Origin: DASWIP01 sp036397635
GTDB lineage: Bacteria > Actinomycetota > AC-67
Direction: 5' to 3'
NCBI GenBank assembly: GCA_036397635.1
Contig: DASWIP010000031.1
Coordinates: 1-64,000 of the forward strand
DNA: 64,000 nt
Shown here: one piece after another, positions 25,983 through 34,923 of the stretch
How the letters are laid out: every line of letters begins with the position of its first letter
Position numbering within the stretch: the first letter of the stretch is position 1
Notes under the pieces: model-generated
What the model saw: the letters and a program-made list of their open reading frames with translations, nothing else
What the model was told of the DNA's origin: nothing
Databases searched by the model: none
Made by a program: the position numbers and the translations under genes

Positions 25983-26483
25983 ATGGCAAGCATCACACTG
26001 GAGGGCGATCGGTCGGCGACCGCCGACTCAATGCTCCGATCCGGCTCGTGGCTGATGGGTGTCGCGGCGGTGGGGTTCATCGGGTACTCGGTCATCTTCC
26101 TCATCAGGAACTTCACGGACAGCTTCCTCGAGCTGGGGATCGGCCCGAGCGAGGTCAACGTGGGCAAAGAGGCGATCCAGGCGTTCAGCCCGTCGCTGTA
26201 CCACTACATCGGCCATCTCCACATCGCCGTTTCGGGCTTCATCGCTGCAACCGGTGTCGCGGTGCTGTTCCTGGTCGCGTACGGCGTGCGTCGCGGCCAC
26301 CTGTGGGCGTGGATCGGCGCCGTCGCGGCACCCGTGCTGGGGCTCGCGGTTGCGCTGCCCGCGCACTATCCCAACAGCTTCGATACCGTCGGGCACCTGG
26401 GACTCATCTACTTGGCGGTCGTCATCTTCGTCGGGGGCGCCCTCGTAGCGCTCCGAGGCCTCGTCGACCATCGCCGCACGTAA
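25983..26483 (+). CDS. Four-TM membrane protein, unknown function
   Basis: 166 residues from ATG 25983 with GGAGGTGA upstream. Four hydrophobic segments are visible: about 22-44 (SWLMGVAAVGFIGYSVIFL), about 78-102 (HIAVSGFIAATGVAVLFLV), about 108-128 (LWAWIGAVAAPVLGLAVAL) and about 136-158 (LGLIYLAVVIFVGGALVAL). Histidines occur at membrane edges (YHYIGHLHIA, PAHYP), which could bind metal or heme. It is divergent from the ECF operon across a palindrome and may belong to its regulon. No family recognised. Confidence 0.75.
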   Translation: MASITLEGDRSATADSMLRSGSWLMGVAAVGFIGYSVIFLIRNFTDSFLELGIGPSEVNVGKEAIQAFSPSLYHYIGHLHIAVSGFIAATGVAVLFLVAYGVRRGHLWAWIGAVAAPVLGLAVALPAHYPNSFDTVGHLGLIYLAVVIFVGGALVALRGLVDHRRT

Positions 26484-26546
26484 ACGACAAGTTATCCCGG
26501 GGCCGGCGTCGAGGCTGGTCCGGGGGTCGACCTACCGAAAGGAAGG

Positions 26547-26732
26547 ATGCCCGTGACCGAGACGTTGCTGTGCGCGAAATGCGGAGGTGCCGCCGATGGG
26601 TGGAAGTGCGCCATCTGCGGGTCCCTTGCGCGCGATCACGATGCCAACCATATGCACGCCGGCTCGGATCGCTACTGCACGATCAAGTGCGCGGCGTGCA
26701 GCGAGGCCGACGTGCTCTGCACCTGTGTGTAG
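26547..26732 (+). CDS. Nine-cysteine mini-protein, probable metal binder
   Basis: 61 residues: two CxxC pairs (C9/C12 and C21/C24), then C44, C48, C51, C58, C60, with a His cluster HDANHMH (H31, H35, H37). The spacing looks like a zinc-ribbon pair plus a metallothionein-like tail. GAAAGGAAGG precedes the ATG; GTG 26553 is an alternative start. Its place 64 bases after the four-TM gene, next to an ArsM-like gene and a zinc anti-sigma factor, suggests metal or metalloid handling. No family recognised. Confidence 0.7.
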   Translation: MPVTETLLCAKCGGAADGWKCAICGSLARDHDANHMHAGSDRYCTIKCAACSEADVLCTCV

Positions 26733-26790
26733 ACCTGATCGGGACCGGGTCGTCCTGGGTTGGCTGAGCCGGCGCCGTGATCCTCCGCGT

Positions 26791-27234
26791 CTAACCTTCG
26801 AGTTGGGCTTTGAGGCGCTCCAGCGCTTTGGTCGCCTCCTTGCGGATCGCCCCCGGCGCCACCCGCTTGGCGAGGAAGCCTCGGACCCCCTTGGCGGAGG
26901 GGATCCCGACGGTTCTCGTGACGAGCGTGCCGCCGTCCTTCGCCTCGAGCGTGAAGGCGTGTGTGAACGTCCCGTCATCCTGCGCCGCGTCGAACGCCAC
27001 CTGCTTGGGCGAATCGTACTGCGTGATCCGGATGCGGGCGCCGACATCCTTCCCGAGGAACTTGGAGCTCGACGTGAACTCGCTGCCTACGGCGATCGGC
27101 GCCTCGCTCGCGGCTGACACCTTGAGCGGGGCCTTCGCGCTCCAGGCGCCGTGATTGGTCGGGTCGCCGATGTGCTCGAAGACCGTGTCCGGCGGCGCAT
27201 CGATCCACACCGAGGCTTCCGAGGTGATTTCCAT
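26791..27234 (-). CDS. SRPBCC-family protein (polyketide cyclase/ligand-binding fold)
   Basis: 147 residues from ATG 27234 (MEITSEASVWIDAPPDTVFE), with GGGAGGTG upstream. The N-terminal strand followed by APPDTVFEHIGDPTNHGAW is the signature of the START/Bet v 1 (SRPBCC) fold, as is the later RITQYDSPKQVAFD and the long C-terminal helix (RKEATKALERLKAQLEG). These proteins bind hydrophobic ligands in a cleft; the ligand here is unknown. It probably shares a transcript with the MBL enzyme that lies 68 bases before it. Confidence 0.88.
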   Translation of the reverse strand: MEITSEASVWIDAPPDTVFEHIGDPTNHGAWSAKAPLKVSAASEAPIAVGSEFTSSSKFLGKDVGARIRITQYDSPKQVAFDAAQDDGTFTHAFTLEAKDGGTLVTRTVGIPSAKGVRGFLAKRVAPGAIRKEATKALERLKAQLEG

Positions 27235-27302
27235 ATCGTGCACCTCCCGCTTGCGCTCCCCGCAGCCTACGCCGGTGGGATCAGGTTGTCGCACCTCGTG
27301 CC

Positions 27303-28598
27303 TCATGCTCCCTTGGCCGGGTGACCCGGTCGGGAAGGAGTGCCGCCGCCGGCCGCCCAGCGGTAGATGCCTTTCGCCATGACCGAGGACTCAGTCTCGG
27401 CAAGGAGATCGAAGATCTCCCGGTGAGCAGATCCGACCGTCGGATCATCGGGAGCGGCGCGCCAAGCGAGGTCGGCGAGGTGTGCGGCCAACCGCAAGCG
27501 CCCCTCCGCGGCGCGTTCGCGCGCGGTTGCGGCCAGGCGGTCGGCACCACCGGCGAGCGCCGCGATCTCTGCGGCTGCTTCGCTGTCGCGCGGTGGTTTG
27601 AGCCGAGATGGGTTGCCGTCGTACCAGCCGCCGTAGAGGCGCCACACGTTGCGTACCACGAACTCGGGATCGTCGTAGATCGGTTGGAGGTACGGCCGGT
27701 CGAGCAGATGGGCGGGGGTCGTCACGGTGTGGATGATCTCGTCGAGCGTCGCGCCGGCGTTCATCATCTCGACGGTGCGGTCGTGCAGATGCTCGAGCAG
27801 CTCCGCGGTGTCCGACAACGCCTGCCGGATCCGGCCGGCGCCGACGATGAGGAAGCCGTGCCCCGGAAGGAGCAGCTCGGCGCCAAGGTCGGCCATCATC
27901 CGCAGCGCGCGCGCCCACTCGCGCGGGTACCGCTGTACCTTCTGCGGGTTGCCAGCGTTCGGCGTGGCCCAGATGAACAGATCGCCGGAACACAGGACGC
28001 GGCGGGACGGCACCCAGGTCCAGGTGTGGTCGTCGGTCTCGCCGCGCGCGTGATGCAGCTCGAATCGGTCGGCGCCGGCCTTCACGCTCAGCGAGTCGCG
28101 GTAGGTCCGGTCGGGCTGCGGGTACTCCGTCGGCCACGTGAACTGGTCGGTAAGCCCGAACTGCCGCTGGTTGATCACCGCGTTATAGCCGGCGGTGAGG
28201 ACGTAGCGCTCGAACCGGGCGGGAACGGCTTCGTGCGCGATCACTTCGGGTGGCGGCCAGCCGTTCGCGCGCGCCTCTTCCTCGAACGGCGCGACGCCGA
28301 AGACGTGATCGATGTGGCCGTGCGAGAACACCGCGAGGTTCAGCCGGCTGTGGTCCCAGGACCGGATGCGCTCGTGGTGCATGGATGCGAGCCCGAACTC
28401 GCCGGTATCGACGAGCACGAGCCCTTCGTTGGTGCGGAAGGCGGCGACGTTCGACAGCGTTGTGCTGAAGAACACGCCGGGGGCGATCTCCTCGCCGCCG
28501 CCCGTCTCCCGTATCCCGCCCGACAACGGGTGCTCACGCGTGAGATCGAGCTCGCCGTTCCACGCGCGCTCGGCCCGCTCGAGCAACCCGCCACTCAT
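27303..28598 (-). CDS. MBL-fold alkylsulfatase-like hydrolase
   Basis: 431 residues. Metallo-beta-lactamase core with HGHIDH, EGLVLVDTGEFG, ARGETDDHTWTW and LLLPGHGFLI, giving His and Asp ligands for two zinc ions. The C-terminal part (LLDRPYLQPIYDDPEFVVRN, WRLYGGWYDGNPSRLKPP) is the alkyl sulfatase dimerisation domain of SdsA1-like linear primary alkylsulfatases. Those split alkyl sulfates to alcohol and sulfate. The usual C-terminal SCP2-like domain is absent, as in shorter family members. No signal peptide, so it is probably cytoplasmic. Substrate is inferred. Confidence 0.88.
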   Translation of the reverse strand: MSGGLLERAERAWNGELDLTREHPLSGGIRETGGGEEIAPGVFFSTTLSNVAAFRTNEGLVLVDTGEFGLASMHHERIRSWDHSRLNLAVFSHGHIDHVFGVAPFEEEARANGWPPPEVIAHEAVPARFERYVLTAGYNAVINQRQFGLTDQFTWPTEYPQPDRTYRDSLSVKAGADRFELHHARGETDDHTWTWVPSRRVLCSGDLFIWATPNAGNPQKVQRYPREWARALRMMADLGAELLLPGHGFLIVGAGRIRQALSDTAELLEHLHDRTVEMMNAGATLDEIIHTVTTPAHLLDRPYLQPIYDDPEFVVRNVWRLYGGWYDGNPSRLKPPRDSEAAAEIAALAGGADRLAATARERAAEGRLRLAAHLADLAWRAAPDDPTVGSAHREIFDLLAETESSVMAKGIYRWAAGGGTPSRPGHPAKGA

Positions 28599-28857
28599 GG
28601 GCGCGTATGGTACTTGGCGACGACGCCCGACGACGCCGACGCAGGGTTCACTCAGACGCCGACTCGTTGAGGCTCGGCTCGGACCGGATCGATGATGAGA
28701 CTGGAAGTGAAAGCACGAACGCGCTTCCGGCCGGCCCTCCGGGAGGTGTCTCGCCCTATAAGGTCAGGGTCGGAAGGTCGATCGACTCGCGGCAAGGGAA
28801 CCCGATGGTCTCGATGCCCGTCCCATGTTTAGGACGTGGGTTAGAAAGGAGCAGAAC

Positions 28858-29760
28858 GTGAGGCTCCGTGCGCCGGTTGCGGCGGCCGCCGCGGTCGCGG
28901 TGGCGCTCGGCGCGGCCGTCGGTGTGTTGGTCGCCCGCGACGACGAACCCGACCCGACGCCGACCCCGGGACCGCCGCTTGGACAGACCGAGCTCGCGTA
29001 CTTGCTCACCGATCGATTCGATCCGATCTTCTTCTGCGATCCGGACTTCTACCCGGTCGGTAGCGATGAGGGTGAGCGGACCAACGCGCGCACCTGGTGG
29101 ACCTCGGCGGATCGAGACGGTGATGAGGTGACGACGATACTTGCGCACCTCGGTCTCTCGGGTGAACTGGACGATGAGGAGGCCCTGCGCGCCTATCGCG
29201 AGCACAAGCGATTGATGGCGATCGGGCTCGAGCCGGACGGCGCCGGCCTCCGCTTCGCATTGCGCTCCGGGCAAGAACAGGATGCGGTCCAGGTAACCGG
29301 AATGATCGCTCGTGACGGGACGATCCGGACTGAGGCGCAAGAGCCGGCGAACACGGCCTGCCCGATCTGCCTCCAGGCCGGAACGCTGATCGATACCCCC
29401 GACGGGCGGGTACCCATCGCGGCGCTTCGCCCGGGGATGCGCGTCTGGACCGCGGACGAGGCAGGACTTCGGATCGAAGCCATCGTGCTGCGGACGTCGC
29501 GACGGGCCGTCGGTTCACCATCGCTGCTCGTCCGCGTCACGCTCGCGGACGGACGGAATATCGTTGCTTCCGCTGCGCACCCCACCGCCGACGGGAGCCA
29601 CCTCGGCGCACTGTTGCCCGGCGGGATCCTCGACGGGTCCGGCGTGACTTCGGTCCAGATCGTCCCCGCGTCCGGCGGTGTGACCTACGACCTGCTTCCG
29701 TCCGGCCCGACCGGCTCGTACTGGGCGGACGGCGTGCTCGTGGGAAGCACCCTCGGCTGA
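28858..29760 (+). CDS. Exported protein with C-terminal Hint (intein-like) domain
   Basis: 300 residues from GTG 28858 with AAAGGAG six bases upstream, preferred to ATG 28825. N-terminal hydrophobic leader (RAPVAAAAAVAVALGAAVGV), then a Pro/Thr/Asp linker. From about 172 a Hint domain begins with Cys: CLQAGTLIDTPDGRVPIAAL, then VTLADGRNIVASAAHPTADG with the block B His. The end YWADGVLVGSTLG has no terminal His-Asn and no C-extein, so splicing is not expected, but N-terminal Cys-mediated cleavage or ester formation is possible. The N-terminal 140 residues are of unknown fold. Role not known. Confidence 0.8.
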   Translation: MRLRAPVAAAAAVAVALGAAVGVLVARDDEPDPTPTPGPPLGQTELAYLLTDRFDPIFFCDPDFYPVGSDEGERTNARTWWTSADRDGDEVTTILAHLGLSGELDDEEALRAYREHKRLMAIGLEPDGAGLRFALRSGQEQDAVQVTGMIARDGTIRTEAQEPANTACPICLQAGTLIDTPDGRVPIAALRPGMRVWTADEAGLRIEAIVLRTSRRAVGSPSLLVRVTLADGRNIVASAAHPTADGSHLGALLPGGILDGSGVTSVQIVPASGGVTYDLLPSGPTGSYWADGVLVGSTLG

Positions 29761-29807
29761 TGGTGTGCGACCAGCGCGGTGGCCGCGGAACTAGTGGGTA
29801 GGGGTTG

Positions 29808-31496
29808 TCAATGGGCTGGGCCCGCCCACTCGGGGAAGGGGCTCGGGGTGGGCGGTGCGACCTCCGTGAAGTAGCGGATCATCCAGTACGGCGTGAGGAA
29901 GTCCAGACCGGGCATGCGCCACGAGCGAGGTTGCCCGTTCCCCAATCCATCGAGAAGCCTCGGGCCGCGCTGCCATAGGAAGTCCCAGGGCGGGCGTACG
30001 GCGACCGGCAGAGGGTCCCTCGCCTTCCATCCTGGGCTCTGGCTCACCGGTGGAGCGTCGGGTTGTCCCGGCCGCCAGGCCACCGGACCGACCGGCGTGT
30101 ACACGTGGTACTCGTCTTGCGGCACGCACTCGAGATCGTTGCCGCAACGCGGGCTGTTGAGCACGAGCTCCCCTGTCGAGATCCGCGCACGGTACTGCAG
30201 CCACTCCCGCAGATGGGTGACGGCGGCGTCGAGGCGCCAGGCGTCGCCGGTGAGGGCGTACGTGATCGCCTCGAAATGGGCGTTGATGGCGTCGCGCGTT
30301 GACTTGTCCTCTACCGCGAAGCCGGCTGCCAGGAACTCGCGCTCGGCCCCGGTTGTGGTGCGCAGAAGGTTGAACGCGTTCAGGTGGTGCAGGTTGTACT
30401 TGTAGTACGGCTCGTAATTCTCGAGGTTGTCGACCTCCATCGATGGTCCGAGTTCGGGACCCTGGTTCGCGAATTCCTCCAGCCACACCGCGTTCCACTT
30501 CTGCCGGTCCTCCTCAGTGCCCCCGTTGTTCAAGACATGCCGGACGGCATTCGTCATGTTCAGCCGAGCCATCGGGACGTGAACGAAGAGGGGCGAGATG
30601 AAACCGTCGAAATCGTTCTTCGTCGTCACGTACCCATGGGGACGGGGGTAGAACCAGCCGTACTTCAGCAGGAAGTTGCCCATCGAGAGGAGATCCTCGC
30701 GGATCTGATCGGCCAGCTCGGGCTCGTCCGGGCCGACGAGGTCGAAGATCGTGAGCAAGCCGAAGGTCAGGCCCGCGTATGTGTCGCGGCTTGGCGAGGT
30801 TTCGCAGTAGTAGGTGCCACCGTCGCCCGAGGTCCAGGTGATCTCGTAGACGCGGTTGCTGTTGTTGTTCACCGGCTCTACCTCGTCGACCGTGGGTGGG
30901 TTGATCCCCATCTGGCCCAGCCCGACCGGTGTGCAGGTTCGCATGAGCATGCCGCGCTCGCCTTCGATGATCCCTCCACCGAAGTCGGCTGCGTGACGCT
31001 TCCCCGTCGGATCGGAGTTGACGCTCGGAGGGATCTTGAGGCCCCCGCGCCAATCCTCTGCGATGTTGATCTCGCGATGCTGGGCGACCAGGATCGTCTC
31101 GATCCTGCTCAAGGCCTCGTCTCGTTGTGCGGTCCAGAACGCCGTGTCATCACCGGCGGCGAGGTGGGCTTTCGCGACGGCGTAACGCATCGCCTCTGCG
31201 CCGGCGTAGACGCCGGTCCACTCTCCGCTATCACCCCACGACCATGTGCTCTCCACATCGCCAGGGATCTGTTCCGCGGTGCGGAAGTTGATCTCGACGA
31301 TATGACCCTGCTGGAACGAGTCGTTGATCTTGGTCTCCAGGTCGACCATCGCGGCGGTGTCGGCGTCCGTCGTCAAGGGCCCTACCAACGGCGGCGTGGG
31401 CGGCGATGCGGGACTGGCCGAACCGGCGATCGACGTTGAGGCGAGAACGACTGCTACGAGCGCTCGTCTCATATGAGCAACATGTGCGCGATCCAT
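29808..31496 (-). CDS. Secreted protein of a four-paralog family (copy 1)
   Basis: About 562 residues from ATG 31496 (AAAGGAG upstream) with a signal peptide (RRALVAVVLASTSIAGSASP). Blocks shared with the other three copies: GDSGEWTGVYAGAEAMRYA, DFGGGIIEGERGMLMRTCTP, SRDTYAGLTFGLLTIFDLV, PRPHG, FISPLFVHVPMARLNM, YYKYNLHHLNAFNLLR, FEAITYALTG, DPLPVAVRPPWDFLWQR, and a last YWMIRYFTEVAP. The alternating helical pattern suggests an (alpha/alpha) toroid, common in glycan-active enzymes. Function unknown. It follows copy 2 by 31 bases, probably in one transcript. Cysteines in MRTCTP, TYYC and CGNDLEC may form disulfides. Confidence 0.85.
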   Translation of the reverse strand: MDRAHVAHMRRALVAVVLASTSIAGSASPASPPTPPLVGPLTTDADTAAMVDLETKINDSFQQGHIVEINFRTAEQIPGDVESTWSWGDSGEWTGVYAGAEAMRYAVAKAHLAAGDDTAFWTAQRDEALSRIETILVAQHREINIAEDWRGGLKIPPSVNSDPTGKRHAADFGGGIIEGERGMLMRTCTPVGLGQMGINPPTVDEVEPVNNNSNRVYEITWTSGDGGTYYCETSPSRDTYAGLTFGLLTIFDLVGPDEPELADQIREDLLSMGNFLLKYGWFYPRPHGYVTTKNDFDGFISPLFVHVPMARLNMTNAVRHVLNNGGTEEDRQKWNAVWLEEFANQGPELGPSMEVDNLENYEPYYKYNLHHLNAFNLLRTTTGAEREFLAAGFAVEDKSTRDAINAHFEAITYALTGDAWRLDAAVTHLREWLQYRARISTGELVLNSPRCGNDLECVPQDEYHVYTPVGPVAWRPGQPDAPPVSQSPGWKARDPLPVAVRPPWDFLWQRGPRLLDGLGNGQPRSWRMPGLDFLTPYWMIRYFTEVAPPTPSPFPEWAGPAH

Positions 31497-31527
31497 GGGC
31501 TCTCCTTTCGAAGGCACCGGCGGGCGT

Positions 31528-33162
31528 TCATCGGAAGATGGGACCGGGCCACGCCGGGAACGGCGAGAGCGCAGGCGGGGCGGCCTCGGTGTAGTAGCGG
31601 ATCATCCAGTAGGGGAGGAGGAAGTCTGCGCCGGGTGATTCCCACCGCGGATCGTTCGGACCGCCGTCGAGGATCGTCGGATCCTTCTGCCACATGAAGT
31701 CCGCGGGGTATCGCAGAGCGACCGGAAGCGGATCCTGCGCGCGCTGCCGGTCGTCGAAGCCCGGCTGGGACACGATCAGGTCCTCCCCCTCCGGGAGCGG
31801 CTGGACCATGTCGACTTGATCGCGGGGGACGCAGGTCAGCGTGGTGCCGCATGCGGCGCTGTTGTTGACCACGTTCCCGTTGGCGTCGGCGTTGGCCCGA
31901 TAGTCCAGCCACTGTCGATGATGCTCGACGGCGTCGTCCAGCCTCGGTTCTTCGCCGGTGAGCGCGAACGTGATCGCCTCGAACAAGGCGTTGACGTCGT
32001 CGCCGGTGGTGGCGTCCATGACCCCGAACGCCTGAGCGAACACCTCGCGCAGGACGGGATCCTGCTCGAGCCGGACCAGGTTGAATCCGGTGATGTGATG
32101 CAGGTGGTACTTGTAATACCCGCCGTGGGGCCCGGCCGCGTCGATCTCCATCGACGCCGCCAGCACTGGAACCTGCGAGGCCAGTTCCTCGGCCCACAGA
32201 GCCTCGTAGCGCGCCACGTGCTCGGCCGTGCCGGCTTCGCGCGCGGCGTGGCGCGCCACCTGAAGCATGTTCAGCCGCGCCATCGGGACGTAGACGAACA
32301 GCGGGGATACGAAGTTGTCGAGGTCGTTTCCGCCGAACAGCTCGGGGACGACGACCTCGCCGTGTGGCCGCGGCGTGTTCCACAGGTACTTCAGCGCGTA
32401 GTCGGTCATCGCCATCAGGTCGTGGCGGATCGTCTCGCGCATCGCGGGATCGTCGGCGGTGACAAGATCGAATGCCGTTGCGAGCCCGAACGTCACACCC
32501 GCGTAGGCGTCGCGGCTGGTCGCGTCGAGGCAGTAGTACTGCTCTCCATCCTCCCAGTCGAGAGGACCGACGAGCCGGTCCCGACCCGGGTCGCGACCGA
32601 CGTTGAGAGGCGGGGGCGCGTCCACCGGAGTGCAGGCCCGGAAGAGGAGGCCGGCCTCGCCGGGGAACACGCCGCCACCGAAGTCGATGTATCCGTCATC
32701 GGTCGGCTCTCGATCATCGTTGACGCGCGGATCGAACTCGGTCTGCCAGGCGGCCGAGATGTTGATCAACAGGTGGAACTGTTCCACCATCTGGTCGACA
32801 CGTGACTTGGCCTGTGCCTTCTGGGCTTCCCAGAACGAGGCGTCCTCACCCGCGGCAAGCTTCTGGGCCGCGAGCGCGTATCGGAACGCCTCCGCTGCGA
32901 GGTAGTTGCCGGTGTACAGGGCCGAGTCGTTCTCGCCAACCAGGGTGAGGATCTCGCCTTCCGCGCGCTCGGAGTCCACGTAGTACTGCTCGTGGATCTG
33001 CCCGTAGTGGAAATGGTCCAGGATGCGGTCCTCGAACCAGGAGGCTGCGGTGAGGTCGGCGTCGGTGTCCAGCGGCGCGCCGAAGGGCTGCTCGGCGCGC
33101 GCAGGTGCGCTCGCGGCGAGGAGTCCGGTGATCGCGAGAACGATCGGCAACCTTGGGCGCAT
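31528..33162 (-). CDS. Secreted protein of a four-paralog family (copy 2)
   Basis: 544 residues from ATG 33162, with GGGAGGAG upstream and a signal peptide (RPRLPIVLAITGLLAASAPARA). Same blocks as copy 1 and copy 4: GENDSALYTGNYLAAEAFRY, DFGGGVFPGEAGLLFRACTP, SRDAYAGVTFGLATAFDL, NTPRPHG, FVSPLFVYVPMARLNM, YYKYHLHHITGFNLVR, YWMIRYYTEAAPP. First gene of the operon copy 2-copy 1. The 15-bp palindrome (33186-33200) lies 24 bases before its start. The Asp in SRDxYxG, the PRPHG His and the YYKY/LH residues are invariant in all four and are candidate active-site residues. Confidence 0.86.
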   Translation of the reverse strand: MRPRLPIVLAITGLLAASAPARAEQPFGAPLDTDADLTAASWFEDRILDHFHYGQIHEQYYVDSERAEGEILTLVGENDSALYTGNYLAAEAFRYALAAQKLAAGEDASFWEAQKAQAKSRVDQMVEQFHLLINISAAWQTEFDPRVNDDREPTDDGYIDFGGGVFPGEAGLLFRACTPVDAPPPLNVGRDPGRDRLVGPLDWEDGEQYYCLDATSRDAYAGVTFGLATAFDLVTADDPAMRETIRHDLMAMTDYALKYLWNTPRPHGEVVVPELFGGNDLDNFVSPLFVYVPMARLNMLQVARHAAREAGTAEHVARYEALWAEELASQVPVLAASMEIDAAGPHGGYYKYHLHHITGFNLVRLEQDPVLREVFAQAFGVMDATTGDDVNALFEAITFALTGEEPRLDDAVEHHRQWLDYRANADANGNVVNNSAACGTTLTCVPRDQVDMVQPLPEGEDLIVSQPGFDDRQRAQDPLPVALRYPADFMWQKDPTILDGGPNDPRWESPGADFLLPYWMIRYYTEAAPPALSPFPAWPGPIFR

Positions 33163-33185
33163 CCTGGGTTCTCCTCCCTGGGTTT

Positions 33186-33200
33186 GTACGGAAATCTTAC
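33186..33200. promoter_or_regulatory. Operator A of the glycan locus
   Basis: GTACGGAAATCTTAC, palindromic as GTA-C-G-(5)-C-T-TAC, in an AT-rich patch with T on the left and A on the right. It lies 24 bases upstream of copy 2 (start 33162). It matches sites B and C. Confidence 0.75.
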
Positions 33201-33249
33201 GAAATACCCCGCGGGGAGGTTTCGACGCTGTGTGCCCCGCGTCCTGCCT

Positions 33250-34923
33250 CTAGAGCGCCGGCGGTTTGACCCCGAAGACACCGAAGCGGAAAGCGAAGCT
33301 CGTGTCGCCGGCGATCCCGAGCGCGCCACGGATGAAGGCTTCCCAGGGATCGATCCGTCCGAGCGTCAGCGCAGCGAGCGTTTCCGCGTCGCCGGACAGC
33401 TCGAGCCGGCGGTGACCCCCGCTCGCGGTGCGCGCGGCGCATCGGCCTTGGTCCACCACGAGTTCTCGGGCTACCTCGCGATCGCCGACCGTGATCCGGA
33501 AGCCGATCACGACGCTCATGCCCTCGGCGGCGTCGGCGTCGAAACCGGCGACCCATGCGCCGACGATGGCATCTGCGACGGCATCGGGATCCTCGTCCTC
33601 GAGGATGGATGAGGCGGCGTCCGCTCCGGCGTCGGCCACCCGCTGCATGATCGGTGGTAACGCAGGCCGCTTCGGGGCGGCTCGCGACCGCGTGGGACGT
33701 CCGCTGAGCCAGTCGCATACCGACACGATCCGATCCCAGTCGCGTGCATGAGCGAGGTGCGCGAGGTAGGAGGCGGCTGCTCCGAGGCGGGTCGCGTCAC
33801 CGTCGCCGAGTGCCGACGGATCCGCCAGCTCCCGGGCGAAGGTCTGGTGGACGGAATCTGCTGCCTCGCGAGCCCGGGACGGCCAGGGTGGAACCCGGGC
33901 GTCCGGGGGCGGAAGCCTCGGGACGGGCACAGTCCGATCTCTTTGGTACCAGTAGGCGACCGAAGACCAGTCATCGTCCCGATCGTTGGCGTGGCCGCGC
34001 TCGATGCTCGCGTGGAGTGAGCGGTCGAACCTGATGGGATCTGCGACGTGGAAGCGGTAGAGGTGCGAGAAACCGCTCCAGTCCGGACGGTCGGTGACCG
34101 GCTGTCCGTACCATGGGTGTGAGAACTGTTCCGCCGGACTCCACGCTGTGCCCGCCCAGTCCTCCGTCCCCGTGCCGTGGATCGCCGGTGGCCATCGGTC
34201 GTCGTCGATGAAGATCATCTCGTCGCCTTCCCCATACCAACCGCCGTCGGTGGAGTGCACGTACAGGAACGCGCCGAGATAGTGACCCGCTCCCCGGATG
34301 TCGGCGAAAACGTGGTTGCCGTCCCGGGATGCGTGAGGCTGAGGGCCGTACACGCCGGGCGAGTCCTCCTCGCGACGAGCGGGCGTCCGGTTCCACCAGG
34401 CGTGGAAGCGCTCCGCGCGCGGCTGTTCCGGCCAGGACTCGTGATCGATGTGGAGATAGATCGCGAGCAGCGGAAGATCCGACTGATTCTCCACCTCGAG
34501 CCGGAAGCCGTCGGCGAACGGCATCTCGAACCAGGCGTGATACGAGCGCGCATCGCGCGGCGCGACCGAGAGCAGCTCGGAGGCGAACTCTCCCGCCACG
34601 CAGTTGCCGGCACCGAAGAAGTCGCCGAAGGGAACCTCGACGCTCGGGGTTTCCTCTCCATCCCAGTACGCGCGCAGCACGAGCGATCGGCCCCAGAGCA
34701 GGTCGGGGGCGAGTGCGGTGGCCCACAGGTGCGTGATCCGTCCCGCCCCTTCGGCTTGGGCGACGTTCTGAGTCGCGCCGGGGGGGACGAACGATGAATC
34801 GTTGTTCCCGCCGGTACGATCCCACGTCGATACGCGCGCGCGGCGCGCGGCCGAGGGGATGGCGTCGCCGGTCACCAGGCCGGACAGATCGCGCGCGTTG
34901 AGCCTGATCTCTCGTTCCGTCAT
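33250..34923 (-). CDS. GH172 family (DUF2961) glycoside hydrolase-like protein
   Basis: 557 residues from ATG 34923, overlapping the copy 3 stop by four bases. The DUF2961 jelly-roll core is seen in NNDSSFVPPGAT, LVLRAYWDGEETPSVEVPFG, DFFGAG, MPFADGFRLEVENQS, and the family hallmark IHGTGTEDWAGTAWSPAE. GH172 enzymes act on difructose dianhydride or D-arabinofuranosyl linkages, including arabinan of actinobacterial walls. No signal peptide is visible. The last about 180 residues lie outside the core and look alpha-helical plus a short beta part. Cotranscribed with copy 3. Substrate here is inference. Confidence 0.85.
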   Translation of the reverse strand: MTEREIRLNARDLSGLVTGDAIPSAARRARVSTWDRTGGNNDSSFVPPGATQNVAQAEGAGRITHLWATALAPDLLWGRSLVLRAYWDGEETPSVEVPFGDFFGAGNCVAGEFASELLSVAPRDARSYHAWFEMPFADGFRLEVENQSDLPLLAIYLHIDHESWPEQPRAERFHAWWNRTPARREEDSPGVYGPQPHASRDGNHVFADIRGAGHYLGAFLYVHSTDGGWYGEGDEMIFIDDDRWPPAIHGTGTEDWAGTAWSPAEQFSHPWYGQPVTDRPDWSGFSHLYRFHVADPIRFDRSLHASIERGHANDRDDDWSSVAYWYQRDRTVPVPRLPPPDARVPPWPSRAREAADSVHQTFARELADPSALGDGDATRLGAAASYLAHLAHARDWDRIVSVCDWLSGRPTRSRAAPKRPALPPIMQRVADAGADAASSILEDEDPDAVADAIVGAWVAGFDADAAEGMSVVIGFRITVGDREVARELVVDQGRCAARTASGGHRRLELSGDAETLAALTLGRIDPWEAFIRGALGIAGDTSFAFRFGVFGVKPPAL

